A DNA stretch of 64,000 bases from Trebouxia sp. TZW2008 (taxonomy: Eukaryota > Chlorophyta > Trebouxiophyceae > Trebouxiales > Trebouxiaceae). This document shows positions 43,913-58,010 of this stretch, one piece after another. The notes beneath the pieces were generated by a model, which searched no databases, was not told the origin of the DNA, and was given only the letters and a program-made list of their open reading frames with translations. The DNA lies in contig BDIU01000462.1 in assembly GCA_002118135.1 (NCBI GenBank), positions 20,706 to 84,705 on the forward strand, written 5' to 3'. Position numbers and translations under genes: made by a program. Within the stretch, counting starts at the first letter, position 1. The number at the start of each line of letters is the position of its first letter.

Positions 43913-46900
43913 CTACACCCGAGATGTTTTGCGCCTCAGTGCCACATACACCAGGACTCGCAACAACACCAGTGTAAAGATCAGTATGCACGGGTTTATT
44001 ATCTTCCACACTTTGGAGTTGACTCCTTGTTGCAGGCCCAAAGCCGACTGTATGTTAGATACTGGCGTGCATCTGGGATCAGTTTGTGGATCGCTGACAT
44101 CAATTGAGGCTTCAGCCCCTGTAGGTGCACATGCCCATTTAGTACTGACCCCTGCTGACATGTTCCTGTCATGTTGCAATGACAGGCTTGCATGTTAGCA
44201 TGGTCCTTGCGCAGAGATCACACGCATTGAATGAGAAATGCTTCCCAAAAATGTTTGCAGTTGATATGTTTTATGTTATATGATAGTACAATGGCCATTG
44301 CAACCACAGTGTAAGACAGAAGCCAAATCAGCAGAAACATGAGATGGTTTGCATGAACTGAGCTCGCTTTCACAAAATGTGTCAAATGGCTGTAGTGACA
44401 TACCTCCAGCCGCACCAGGGTCTATGCAGCTGTATAATATCCTGTCCTTGAACTCAATGTGCGCTAGCTGTCCATACCCTGCAACATAAAAGAAATTGAA
44501 GCCTCCTGACGCAACATCTGGTTTTGCACAAGCCTGCAAGCTAATGACGGCAATGCCTATCCGAGTGCACGTACACACAGGTTTGAAATTCAGGGTATGG
44601 TGGAGAATATAGAACTGAAACAGCACAACTTTTGGTGTCGGCTGCACTCACGTGCACTGCGCATCACAGGCAAAATCACACGAGAACGTGACGACCCATC
44701 AACAGCAATCACTTTGTGAAGCACAAACACAGCATGCAACACAGACGCGGCTGCAGATCCTGAGCATGCTAAAGGTAAACAGTTAATCAGAACTTTCTTA
44801 CCATAGAACACAAAGGAGATGTACTTGAACCAGGAGATCCACACAGGAATGCCTGCAAGACAGTCGCTACAGTCAGCACTGCTTCCTGGAAACAATAACT
44901 ACAGTACTGTGCAATATGCGGCAGGTCTGCTTGCGACGCCGTCATGTGCACAGAAAGTCACAATAACAGCTGAGCGTAAGTGCATAAGTGCCTAACCATT
45001 TGATCCGCAACTGCTCAGAAGCAGTGTGTCATTGCTTAGGTTAGCACATGATCGAACTGGTTAGAGACAGTTGATTGCTGCTGTACGTACCTAGTTGGGC
45101 CTGCTGAGCCTGCCTAGCCCACGTTTAGAATGAATGGATGATTAGTGCTTAGAAGCTAAAGCTCCTGCTGAGCATGTCAAGCACTGCACATGTTGCAAAA
45201 CTGCATGGCAAGCAACGATACAAGTATGGAGCCCATGACTTGGTCACACCTCCGAGGCTACAAAGCCACAGCATCTGTGTCCACATGCATGCATAGCAAA
45301 TTACCTTTACACTGCTTCAGCTGTGACACAGGCGGACATTACTGTGACATCAATATGCAGGGTGACGTACCTCTGACAAAGTAGCCTCCTGTGAGGATGA
45401 AGGTGAGCATAATGATGGCTGCTAGCGTCTGTGCTGTCTTAGGCACCATCACTATGGTCCCCAACAGCAGCCCATATGACTGCGCCACCTGCAAGCATAC
45501 AGCTTACGCTGACAGCCTGGCCGTTTGAATGCTACAAGCTCATGCTGTGCTGCTGCCATGGCAGAACTGTTTCTGACAAGACATAATACAAATGGTTTAG
45601 GTTAGCACATGATCAAACTGGTTGCAGACACTTGATTGCTTCTGTATATACCTAGTTCGGCCTGCTGAGCCTGCCTAGCCCACATTTGTAATGAATGCGT
45701 GTACTAAAGCACAACATGGTGAGCCAAAAGCACCCATGCATGCCGCCCAGGGGGTGTACTGCAGTGTACAGGATACAGCAACTTGGCAACTGCAAACAGC
45801 CAATTTAACCTGTTTGCAGGTCTGAGGAAAAGTCAGCATGACAGGTTGACGTACACTGCACAAGCAGCAAAGTCACCCGCTATGGAACGTCATGCAAACA
45901 AGATGGCTTCTGCAAAAAGATTATCATCGTGATTACATGCTTATACGGACATGATTCAAACCAAGAAATCTCAATAATCATGGTGTGCTCACCAGCATGA
46001 CCAGAATGACAGTGGAGAAGTTGGCAAAGAACGCTGCAGCAGTGTAGCGAAGGTGTCCCATGAAGTACACCAACAGCAGGAACAAGGTGGGAATGGCCAT
46101 GTCCATGGGTAGGTCTGAAGCCGTCCTGGCGAAGTAGAAGGCTGACAAGCGGTACATGCCAGAGGCACGTTCCTTGAGCAGCATCTTGAATTCGTCTGGG
46201 AAGGTAAACAGCGCCACAAAGAGGGTGCGGAAGGACAGGAACAGCAGCTCAAAGAAGAGCAGACCTGCAACATGGCAAGCTGCCTGGGCATGTTGCCTGC
46301 GTAGAACAAGGCTAAAGCAATCACTGCTTTGAAGATGCATGCAGTGTCTGACTGACATACAGTGCTGAGTTGAGTGTGGCTTGCAGGCACGGCAGGTATG
46401 GTTGGCCTGCCATCAACGCCTGCTGCAACAGCAAGAGTGCAGACTGCCACAAGACACACAGCACCATTGACAGTTTGTGAGCAAGGTGCATCTCATGCTG
46501 CAAAGCCAAGATGCATCGCGAGTAAGCACAGCAGCTTGCACCTGTTGCAATATTGCAAAGGATGTGGAATGCCCAGGCTGCACATGGTACATTATTGCAA
46601 AGGATATGGAATGCCCAGGCACACAGCTCACCATCAGAGCAAACCACTAGAAGTGAACAGGCTCACAACACACATATCGAGCAAACTGGGCTGTACAGGC
46701 AACAAGCAGACGCACCCAGTGTGTCAGAGGCTGCAGCTGTGGTGTCAGACTTGGCTCTTTGAAGCCAGAAGAGGCCACTGAGGACTCCCACCACCAGAAA
46801 CTGTGCCAGATCTTGCGTACTGAGCGTTTGAAATCTGCGCGTCCGCACTGACCTGCACCACAGCTAGCGCCACTCGAACAAATGCGCTTGACAAAACTTC

Positions 46901-49900
46901 CTGTGCTGGTAAATTGATGAGCTGCAGGCGTTCAAGCTTGAGTACTGTTGATCGAGAGACTCAATACAAGCCAGGTTGCGGTCAATACATCAACATTAAA
47001 CGCACAGCCTGACTCAACAGATGGCATCAGACATTGTAGAATGTTCTGAAATTTTCACATGCAAAGGAAGCAACATCATGAGCACAGCTGTATTACTACT
47101 TGAGCTTGAACGCAAGCTAGGCTTGCTTGTCATGTATGCAGAAGAGCATGCAAGACCTGACTCTGGCAAAGTTGGACTGACCTGATGAACAGGATTCTGA
47201 TTTGGGTTGGGTAGGTGGCTCCCCACCGCCGCTGATTAGCTTGTGGGACAGCTGCCTTCTTGCCTCCAGCTACTGTCTGCAGAAAGAAGAGGCATAGTCA
47301 TTGGCACAGTCAATACAAACTGCAGACTTGTGCTTCTGTTGTACAAGGCGCAGCAAAGCCAAGTGATCTCAAAGCTGTGGCTGTTCAGTCAAGCACAGGT
47401 TTTGCTGTATCCAGACGCACATCGAGTTCGAGCCAAATTGCAAGTGCACAGCTGCTGTCAAATGAAGCTCGTGTAAATGCAGTCAATGCAAGCTGCAGAA
47501 GTGTGCAGCAGAAGCACAAGGCGCAGCAAAGCCAAGTGATCTGAAGACTGTTGATATTCCCACAAGCACATGACGTGCACAGGTCTTGCGGTACCCAAAT
47601 GCACAGTAAAGCTAAGTCAAGTCACACAAGTGCCCAGCTGCTGTCCAATGAAGCGCATGTGATTGCACAGTCACAAACTTACAAGATGCATACAATGCAG
47701 GCACGACACTGACATGCACTGGCTTTGGATGCCCCTTGCCAACAGCATAGCTAGCTTTTTGTATTCCAGGCTGCCTTTTTGGCCAGAGGCTCCCACTATC
47801 ACGCCTAACAGCGTAGACCTACTTTTCTTTTGTTTTCAGCTAGCTTTTGGCTTGAGCTGCAGCACAAGCTTGCATGGGATCCATGCAGCAGGGCCAATCA
47901 CAAGGCTGCCAACAAATGCAAGAAGTCAACAAAAAAATGATGAAGGCAAAAGTGCAGTTTGTCTTGCCCCACAAAATCTTGAATATGCTCTCAGGTGGAA
48001 TCTCTGTCACACCACACATGTTACATCAAAATGACAGCAGATACGATGGTGGAGCCTTCTGAGGCATTCACGTGTCATGTACCTGATTCCCTCCCTGCTC
48101 CAGATCCTGCGCATTGACAGCTTCTTCCTCTGCATCATCATCTTCGTCATTGTTGCCAGCCACACCATCCTCAATTGCAGGTGGCAAAGGGTTGCTGAAG
48201 CCATTCTCTACCTGCAGCAAGCAAATGTGCTCAGAACTGCTGTAAATGATGCATCATTATCTTCATCATTGTTGCCAGCCACGCCATCCTCGATTGCAAG
48301 GGGCAAAGGGTTGCTAAAGCCATTCTCTGCCTACAGAAAGTGAGATATGCTCACAGGACTGCTGTAAATGAGCATCATTATCTTCATCACTGTTGCCAGC
48401 CCAGTTGTTGCTGAATTGCAGGGGCCAAAGAGCTGCTGAAGCCATTCTCTGCCTGCAACAAGGCAGAAGCGTTCCTGCCCATGAAAACAGAATTGCAATG
48501 TCTGCAATGCCAGGCTAGAAGGTGCAGTGTTGAAGTGAAAAGCCTTGTGACAATGCAAACTTCTTTGCCTGATACAAATGGTTCAGAGTAGCACAGGACC
48601 AAAGTGATTGGAGGCAGTTGCTTGCTGCAGTACAGATCTAGCTGGGCCTGCTGAGCCTGTCTAGCACACGTGTTAATGAATGAATGAATGATCTTGTGAC
48701 AGTGCATCTTTGCTGGAAGCCAACGGTCAAGCTGCCGAAGGTGACCCTTGTCACTGTTGCAGATCAAGGCACTCATCATGACAACCACTTTCTGCACTTA
48801 AATCGTCTTAGTTGCCCTGACCCTTGTTGCAGGTTGCTTTTGCACAGCTTGGGCATGGGCCAAGCTGTGCAAAGAACTATCACACAGGTATCACAGGACA
48901 GATGACAACCTCTCCAGGGTGCTGACACAGTATGGCTGGGCTTGAGCCCATGCGCATCCATTGGAATCAAGGGAGTCACCATGACAAACACTCACTGCCC
49001 TTAAATTGTCTTACTTGCCCTGACCCTTGTTGCAGCTTGCTTTTGCACAGCTTGGGCGTGGGTGCTTGAACTATCACACAGGTATCACAGGGCAGATGAC
49101 AAGAACTCACCGGTGGTGGCGCAGTATGGGTAGGCTTGAGCCCATGCGCATACACTGAAGATCAAGGGACTCATCATGACAAGGACTTACTGCACTCGAA
49201 TCGTCTTTCTTGCCCTGAACCTCGCCACAACTTACTTCTGTGGGTGCTTGCACTATCACACATGTATCAGATGAGAGATGACAATCACTCACCGGTGGTG
49301 GCACAGTATGGCTGGGCTTGAGACCATGCGCATCCATTGAAGGCCTCAAATACGCCAAGTCTGAGGTTTCAGGGTTACCAGTCTTGTAGCCATCTAGAGG
49401 ATGCTTGGCCAGGTAATTCTCAGTACAGCTGATCAGGTAGGTTCTGCTCTGCTCTCCATCCCTGTGACAAGAACAGTACTGATGTGAGCGCTAGTTGTGG
49501 GTTGAGTCAGGTGGCGTGACAGCCTGATGCAACCATGCAGGACAGGCAATAGCACTGCCACGCGTGGTCAGGTGGTTCCTGGTACAGCTGATCAGGTAAT
49601 TTTGCTCTCCTCCCCATCCCTGTGACAAGAACAGTACTGATGTGAGCGCTAGTTGTGGTTTGAGTCAGGTGGCGCAACAGCCTGATGCAACCATGCAGTA
49701 CAGGCAATAGCAGTGCCACGGGTGACCAGTAGTTCTCGGTACAGCTGATCAGGTAGGTTTTGGTCTGCTCGCAATCCCTGTGGCAAGGACAGCACTTATG
49801 TGACGGGAGGTCATGACACACTCAGCATGGGTCATAAACTGTGACAATTTGGTGCAAGCATGAATGAGGATTAGTGGAAACTGACATGTGACATCAGAGC

Positions 49901-52900
49901 TTTGGCCCCTGTGTATTATCCAGTCAAAACTCCCAGTTATGTATGACAAAAACTGGATCTGGGCGGTACAGATTGGTAAACGTGCACTGTTCAGGTCTAA
50001 CACGCCATGTTGATGTTGCATGCTGCCACATTATACAAAGCACATCTGCATGATATGCATGTCGAGTGTATCCACAGGATTCAGGTCAGGTGTGTGTCAT
50101 GCTGTACTGCTATCTGATGATGTGACGCACCTGCTCTCTGTGTATACATCAGCACTGGAAAGGTCCAGGATGAAGTCTGCAACATTGACCCTGTAGGGCA
50201 ATGTGTACCCTAGCTTGTCAAAGTACTCATCTGCCAAGTCGCCTCTGCCATAGTACAGTGCATGACCCTGCACATGAACAGTCACTGAGCCAAAATGATT
50301 AGCTGTATTGCTTACTTTGAGCATGCAAGGTAGAAGCTGAGCACGCAGGCCACCGCATGCGCCTTGCAGGATCTCAAGCCAAAAGCACTGAAGTCCACAC
50401 ATGTTACAAGCAAAGTGAAAAAATGCACGCCGCTGTTTGTGAAGGCCATGCTGATGCAAGGTCTGCCAACATAACAAAGATTGCAGTCAGAACAGTACAC
50501 TTATACAGAAAGGCACTGTCCTGACACAAGAACAGAAGACAAGGCTAAAGTGCACGGATGCCACTCATCAGGGCAGCATGTGCACAACAGCAAAGTATGC
50601 CATGCACCAGAGTAAGTGTCCTGCTATAAAGGTGAGTCAATGGGTGTGAGTCAATAGACAAAAGCATGATCATACATAAAAGGAATGCGAGCAGGCAGCC
50701 AAACCTGACTGAGAATCAAGGTACAAGCAGCTGGAGAGCTGGTGTATGGTTGTCACAAAAGCAAAGACATGCCATATGACACAAATCTGTTATCTCAAAG
50801 AGCAGCTTTCTGCTATGGTAAATGTAGCTACACCTGACTGAGAAGCAGCAGCTTATCTGTCTGTTGGTACAAGCAGCTGGAGGGCTGGTGTATGGTTGTC
50901 ACAACAGTAAAGACATGCCAACAATTGTGAAAGCTGTCATGTCTGAAAGCAGATTTCTGTTATGGTGAAAACAGGTAGCCGCACCTGACTGAGGAGCAGC
51001 AGCTTATCCAGCTGTTGGTACAAGCAGCTGGAGGGCTGGTGTATGGTTGTCACAACAGCAAAGACATGCCAACAATCATGAAAGCCGTGATCTCTGAAAG
51101 CAGATTTCCATTATGGTGAAAACAGGTAGCCGCATCTGACTGAGAAGCAATATCTTATCCTGCTGTTGGTACAAGCGGCTGGAGGGCTGTTGTATGGTTG
51201 TCACAACAGCAAAGACATGCCAACAATCGCAAAAGCTGTCATCTCTGAAAGCAGATTTCGGTGATACTGAAAACAGGTAGCCGCACCTGACTGAGGAGCA
51301 GCAGCTTATCCAGCTGTTGGTACAGGCGGCTGGAGGGCTGGTGGATGGTGGTCACAATCGCCCTGCCGCCCTGGGACAGCTCCCTCAGCAGCTGTAACAA
51401 ATGCATGGCCGTGGTGCTGTCCAGGCCCTGCAGCAACCCTTGTAAGTGATGCAGTTGGGTAGTCACAGCTACTGTCTGAAACTGCTATGCAGCTTTGGTG
51501 CAAGCAGATTGTGCAGATGGGCACTGCAAGCGATTGTGGGACCTGCAGAGCAACTTTGTGCAGCTGATGAAACAGAAGGCGACTCAGCAGGTGCTTCGCC
51601 CGCTGACAACTAGGAAGAGACGCTCATTGTGCACAAATGCTGTGTAACATGAATGACTGGCAGAAGAAAGAGCAAGTAAGTTCATGGCATGCTGAGCAGT
51701 ATGGCTCATGCCGACAGGAGCAGCGCACCGAGGTTGGCTCGTCTAGAAGCAAGATGGAAGGGTTAATGAGAAGCTCATGGCCTATTGAGGCCCTCTTGCG
51801 CTCGCCCCCTGATATACCCTTGCGGAAGAATCCACCTACGATTGCATGAAACACTTATTGCACGCGACTCGCACATAAACAGCATGAGACAATTGTTGCA
51901 TTTTTCCAAGTTGACTGCATCAGACATCTGCAGCAGGTTTCCCTTACTGCAGGGCATCTGTCACAAGCAAAAGCTGCTGAAACCTCAGTCAAGGATCAGA
52001 CCTTGCTTACGAGAATGAGCACAAGTGAAACAGCTGCTGCATGCAGAGCAGCCCATATGAGAAGAGATTATGCAAGACTCAAGAACACGAAGTCTCCACA
52101 CAAAACATTGAGTGTCCACATTGAAGACAAATTGGGTCGTGTACATGTGTGAGGTCTCGCCACCAAACTCTGTTGCAAACTTGTTAGCCATACTGACAAA
52201 TGCTGTTTGTGTATAGAGGCACTGCAGCAGCGTGTGAAGGCAGATGCAGACTAGCGCTTACCTATGATGGTGTCCTTGCAGGACGACAGGCCAAGCGCAG
52301 TAATGACAGTCTCCACTCTGTCTATTTTGGCCTCGTGATCCATGTGCTGAGGCAATCGCAGCATGGCAGCATAGTACAGCGTCTCATACACAGTCAGCGA
52401 CTCATACAGTAGGTCATCCTGCCAGCACATAGATACCACATTTGTTGCATGTGTGCACAGGCTAACGAAATGTAACATTGGTCACTGTGCACATGCATCA
52501 CACAACCAAGTGCCACAGTGATAATGTATGATGTCAAGCTACCATGCACTTGCAAGGGTGTGGGAATCAGTTGGAGTTAGCATGGGCTTGGGCTTGCAAA
52601 ACAGCCAAACATACTGTGTTGAAATCGCAGCCATGTATTACCTGCATGACAAAGCCCAGCTGCCGCTTGAAGCGTTTGTTGAGCTTCTGGCCATTGAAGG
52701 CGATGTCACCAGTCCTCCGCATTGCACTGCACATCACATGTGACCTCACTAAACCGCCCTTATCAGCCAGCAGGTGCAAACGACGTCGCAGCAACTATTC
52801 CATGAGCCCAGATGAGGCATACATCAATGCTGAGAGCTCACAAGCATCAACATATGCTGTCAATTTGCAATGATGTCATGTTGTACTGCCAGTTCAAGAG

Positions 52901-53685
52901 CTCCATGACAAGGAAGCTGGCTGATTCAGCAGCTTCATGACAAGGAAGCTGGCCACTTGAGATGATGCAATGTACTAGCAGACCTGCCTGTTGCTCACTG
53001 TACTAGCAGACCTGCCTGTTGCTTGAAACGCAACATGCTGCTGTTCTTTACCTTTGTGCCCTGGAACCTATGATACTGAGCAGCGTAGTCTTGCCACTGC
53101 CTGACGGACCCATGAGCGCCAAAACCTCTTTGGGTCGACAGCACCCAGTAATATCAAACAAAATCTGCACAGCACTGACTTCAATGCATTCTGCCTACTG
53201 TGGGGTCTGCCGCATGCAAAATTGTGTGCTTCTGCATGCAATAAAAATGCAAATAAAGCGTGGAAGTAGCAGCCCACCTGTCGCATATTGTCATTTGCTG
53301 ACGGCGCCTTTGTCTGCTTACTGGACTTGCTTTTAAAGCTGGGCAAGGTGAGCTGGGGTATGCCTGGCAGTATGCCACCACCCTTGGGGGCCATAGCAGG
53401 CACCCAGGCCCTGACATTTGTGTATCGCAAGTACAGTTGGTTTTCCTTGGGAACCTCTTCCAAAAGGTCAACTGTATTCTTGTCAGGCTTGCCGATGGAA
53501 ATGTCGTGCTGCCCAGGTCGCATCTTCTTAAACGAGTTGCGCGGCTGTTGCTCGTAGTCGACCGGGCTGCTATTCGAGAGTTGCGACAGATGTCTACCGC
53601 TGGTGGAAGTTTGACCTTCCAATGAGGATCGGATACGACGCGACCGCTCGCTTTCAAGCATGTCACTACTTGACATTCGCTCCAT
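43913..53685 (-). CDS. ABCG-type half-transporter
   Basis: An ATP-driven exporter of the ABCG/WBC subfamily (nucleotide-binding domain first, then six helices), which works as a dimer. Sixteen exons join in phase to 806 residues: 53,685-53,278; 53,164-53,052; 52,714-52,642; 52,418-52,262; 51,835-51,729; 51,427-51,287; 50,267-50,131; 49,461-49,293; 48,211-48,083; 47,276-47,182; 46,852-46,716; 46,264-45,993; 45,488-45,371; 44,852-44,802; 44,478-44,404; 44,151-43,913. All ATPase motifs are intact: Walker [10 protein letters not shown]-loop GFVMQ, signature ISGGERKR, Walker [10 protein letters not shown], switch TIHQPS. The linker (exons 8-9) is acidic and disordered. The membrane part includes [51 protein letters not shown] and a last helix near [17 protein letters not shown]. 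Substrate unknown. Several exon edges are tandemly duplicated. Confidence 0.95.
45040..45143 (+). repeat. Dispersed repeat with (GAAT/ATGA)n-like tail, copy 1
   Basis: About 104 bp: GGTTAGCACATGATC..ACTGGTT, then ACCTAGTTGGGCCTGCTGAG, CCTGCCTAGCCCACGTT, ending GAATGAATGGATGAT. Lies in an ABCG intron. Near-identical layout at 45,599 and 48,583. Confidence 0.85.
45599..45700 (+). repeat. Dispersed repeat, copy 2
   Basis: Same order of words as the 45,040 copy (GGTTAGCACATGATCAAACT, TACCTAGTTCGGCCTGCTGA, GCCTGCCTAGCCCACATTTG, AATGAATGCGTG). Confidence 0.85.
48113..48460 (-). repeat. Tandem triplication over ABCG exon 9 (acidic linker)
   Basis: Three copies (period about 120 bp) of the exon start encoding [20 protein letters not shown] and the acidic run. 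The true exon is 48,211-48,083. Upstream copies at about 48,331-48,240 ([20 protein letters not shown], open) and 48,452-48,365 (diverged, short indel) keep CTGNAG acceptors. Confidence 0.9.
48583..48692 (+). repeat. Dispersed repeat, copy 3
   Basis: Contains CAGAGTAGCACAGGACCAAA, CTAGCTGGGCCTGCTGAGCC, TGTCTAGCACACG and the longest simple tail (AATGAATGAATGAATG). The tail and dispersed copies suggest a short retroelement, but no polymerase III boxes are convincing. Confidence 0.8.
48763..49346 (-). repeat. Tandem triplication over the 5' splice site of ABCG exon 8
   Basis: Three copies of a unit of about 190-200 bp (48,763-48,965; 48,966-49,159; 49,160-49,346) contain the exon end (GGATGCGCATGG..CTCAAGCCCA, CAGCCATACTGTG on the minus strand) with its donor and about 110 bp of intron. 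Confidence 0.92.
49425..49790 (-). repeat. Tandem array over the 3' splice site of ABCG exon 8
   Basis: Two full copies plus one partial copy of a unit of about 157 bp start GTACAGCTGATCAGGTA in plus orientation. Each contains an acceptor (TTGTCACAG) and the exon start (GGATGGAGAGCAG and variants). Exon 8 thus has duplicated edges on both sides. Confidence 0.92.
50690..51350 (-). repeat. Five-copy tandem array over the 5' splice site of ABCG exon 6
   Basis: The exon end (CCCTCCAGC..CTGTACCAACAGCTG to CTCAGTCAG) with its donor and intron flank is repeated at about 51,130-51,190, 50,985-51,045, 50,830-50,890 and 50,700-50,745 (period about 145 bp). Each copy retains the phrase GCAGCTGGAGGGCTGGTGTA or a close variant, and GTTGTCACAACAGCAAAGAC. 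Confidence 0.93.
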
Positions 53686-56485
<2,800 letters not shown>

Positions 56486-57118
56486 TGCAAGTGCATTGTT
56501 ACCTTGCAAGCATGCATCTCCTGTCAATCCAACAGACTCTTTGTATGCGCTGTGCGTGTAAGCTCTTCTCACTTGAAGCAAATTGTGTCTTTTTGCTTGC
56601 CAGAGCATGTCTGAGTCAGTCAAAACAGAATTGGAGTATGTCTCGCTGAAGTTTTGGCCCTCTTGAGGAGTTTGCTGTTCAAAGCAGACTTTGCTGACCA
56701 GGGCCAGAAATGGCTTGCTGGTAGCAGACCATAATCGAGAATCCTGACCCAAATTTGCACTGGAACAGAATCAGCTGAAAGCTTCATTGGACATCAAAGG
56801 ACGCATAATACTACATAAGCTAAACTAAAGCACTTGCTCATCATACAGAAGAGCTGACATGCTAAGCAGTACAACAGGCTGACTTTGTGCATAATGTACA
56901 CATACCATACCATGCGATACTGCGCCCTAAAACATTGGCAGGGCAACAGCAGCACGTCACAGGCTGAAATTGGAGATCAGGACCCTTGTGCAGCTGCAGC
57001 ACTGTGACGTTGCGCTTGTGAAAGCCCTGATCAGGCTTGCTTGTCAGTGCAGTTTTGGGAGTCTGCTTACAGGTCACTAACTAAGTATAAGCCCTGAGGA
57101 ATGACCCTCCATGTGAAC

Positions 57119-57699
57119 CTATCTGTCATACGACAGGATGTTGCCAGCCCCAACAAAATTTCTGGTTCTGCTTTGGGCTCTGTTGTTGATGTTAGCCATG
57201 GCATTGGCCCTGTACACTTCTGGATCAAATTGGCCGTGCCCAACCTGTATGCCACCCATTCGCATAAAAGGGTTGAGAGCTGGACAAGTGGTCAGCATAG
57301 ACACATTGCAGATCAGTCATGCCAGGGAACAGCTGAGCTGCTGCAAGCAGCTTGGCAACTCTTGCTTGCTGAGAAAGCTGACCTTGTCATTGACCTGTTT
57401 AGTCTGCTTTGGCAGGTGCAAGGATGTTGGGTAGTCTACATCAACCAGATTTTCAGACTGGGCAAAGGGAGCAGCATTCCTCTTGGATGGGCCTGCAGAA
57501 CAGGACAGGGTGAAGCAAATCGCTCTTGACCCATCCATATGCTGCATATCGCTGACTATTGTAGCAGATGTATGCACCTGGCTTGCGACCTTTCTGGTTG
57601 ACTGCTTTGCTGCTTTCAGGGATGTTGTACAGCAAGCCCTTGACAACGTCTGCAGCGTCGTGCTGCGATTTGGCAGCAGCTGGCACGGCCACGTTCACC
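57119..57699 (-). CDS. Small hypothetical protein, 3' exons
   Basis: Minus-strand exons 57,699-57,578 (VNVAVPAAAKSQHDAAD, VVKGLLYNIPE) and 57,492-57,395 (PSKRNAAPFAQSENLV, YPTSLHLPKQTK) join in phase. A last open block, about 57,280-57,119 (FMRMGGIQVGHGQFDPEVY, ARNFVGAGNILSYDR-like end), stops at 57,119. The join between the second and third blocks does not keep phase with the acceptor I see, so a border is wrong or an exon is missing. The first exon is not found; it should lie between 57,700 and 58,000. Composition is coding-like and basic, and the place in the divergent/convergent gene pattern fits a gene. Family not recognised. Confidence 0.5.
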
Positions 57700-58010
57700 C
57701 TGCAGCTCGCATCAACACAGGCTGTCAAAATTGCGACTCAAAGCTGACTTCCAGAGAGCGCTGTTCAACTCCTACTCTTCGTGGTTGAAAACATGATCCA
57801 TTCGAGCACTACTGTATTTTGCCAGTCACGCGCAGCACCCTATGAACGGTGAAGGTGGTAGCACTACTGAGTCTGAAGACAACCTTTGAGACAGCTCTGC
57901 TCAGACAGTCGAACTTCGTGTGGGCACGTGATCAGAATTTAGTAAGCAGGAACGAAGTCAGTCAGAGCTATCACTCTTCTGTGCTTTGAGAGCCGGGTTG
58001 ACTCGTAGAC

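Noticed and set aside
45040..45143. tRNA gene or clear tRNA-derived SINE head
   Set aside because: A GTTCGATCA-like word resembles a B box on the reverse strand, but no A box at proper spacing and no cloverleaf could be drawn.
46374..46781. Plus-strand 135-codon frame
   Set aside because: Antisense to ABCG intron and exon sequence; Cys/His-rich composition is typical of shadow frames here.
57138..57434. Plus-strand 98-codon frame with a hydrophobic start (FLVLLWALLLMLAMALAL)
   Set aside because: Antisense to the minus-strand exon block ending at 57,119, which has a better-balanced composition. The hydrophobic run is the complement of Asn/Ala/Gln codons.
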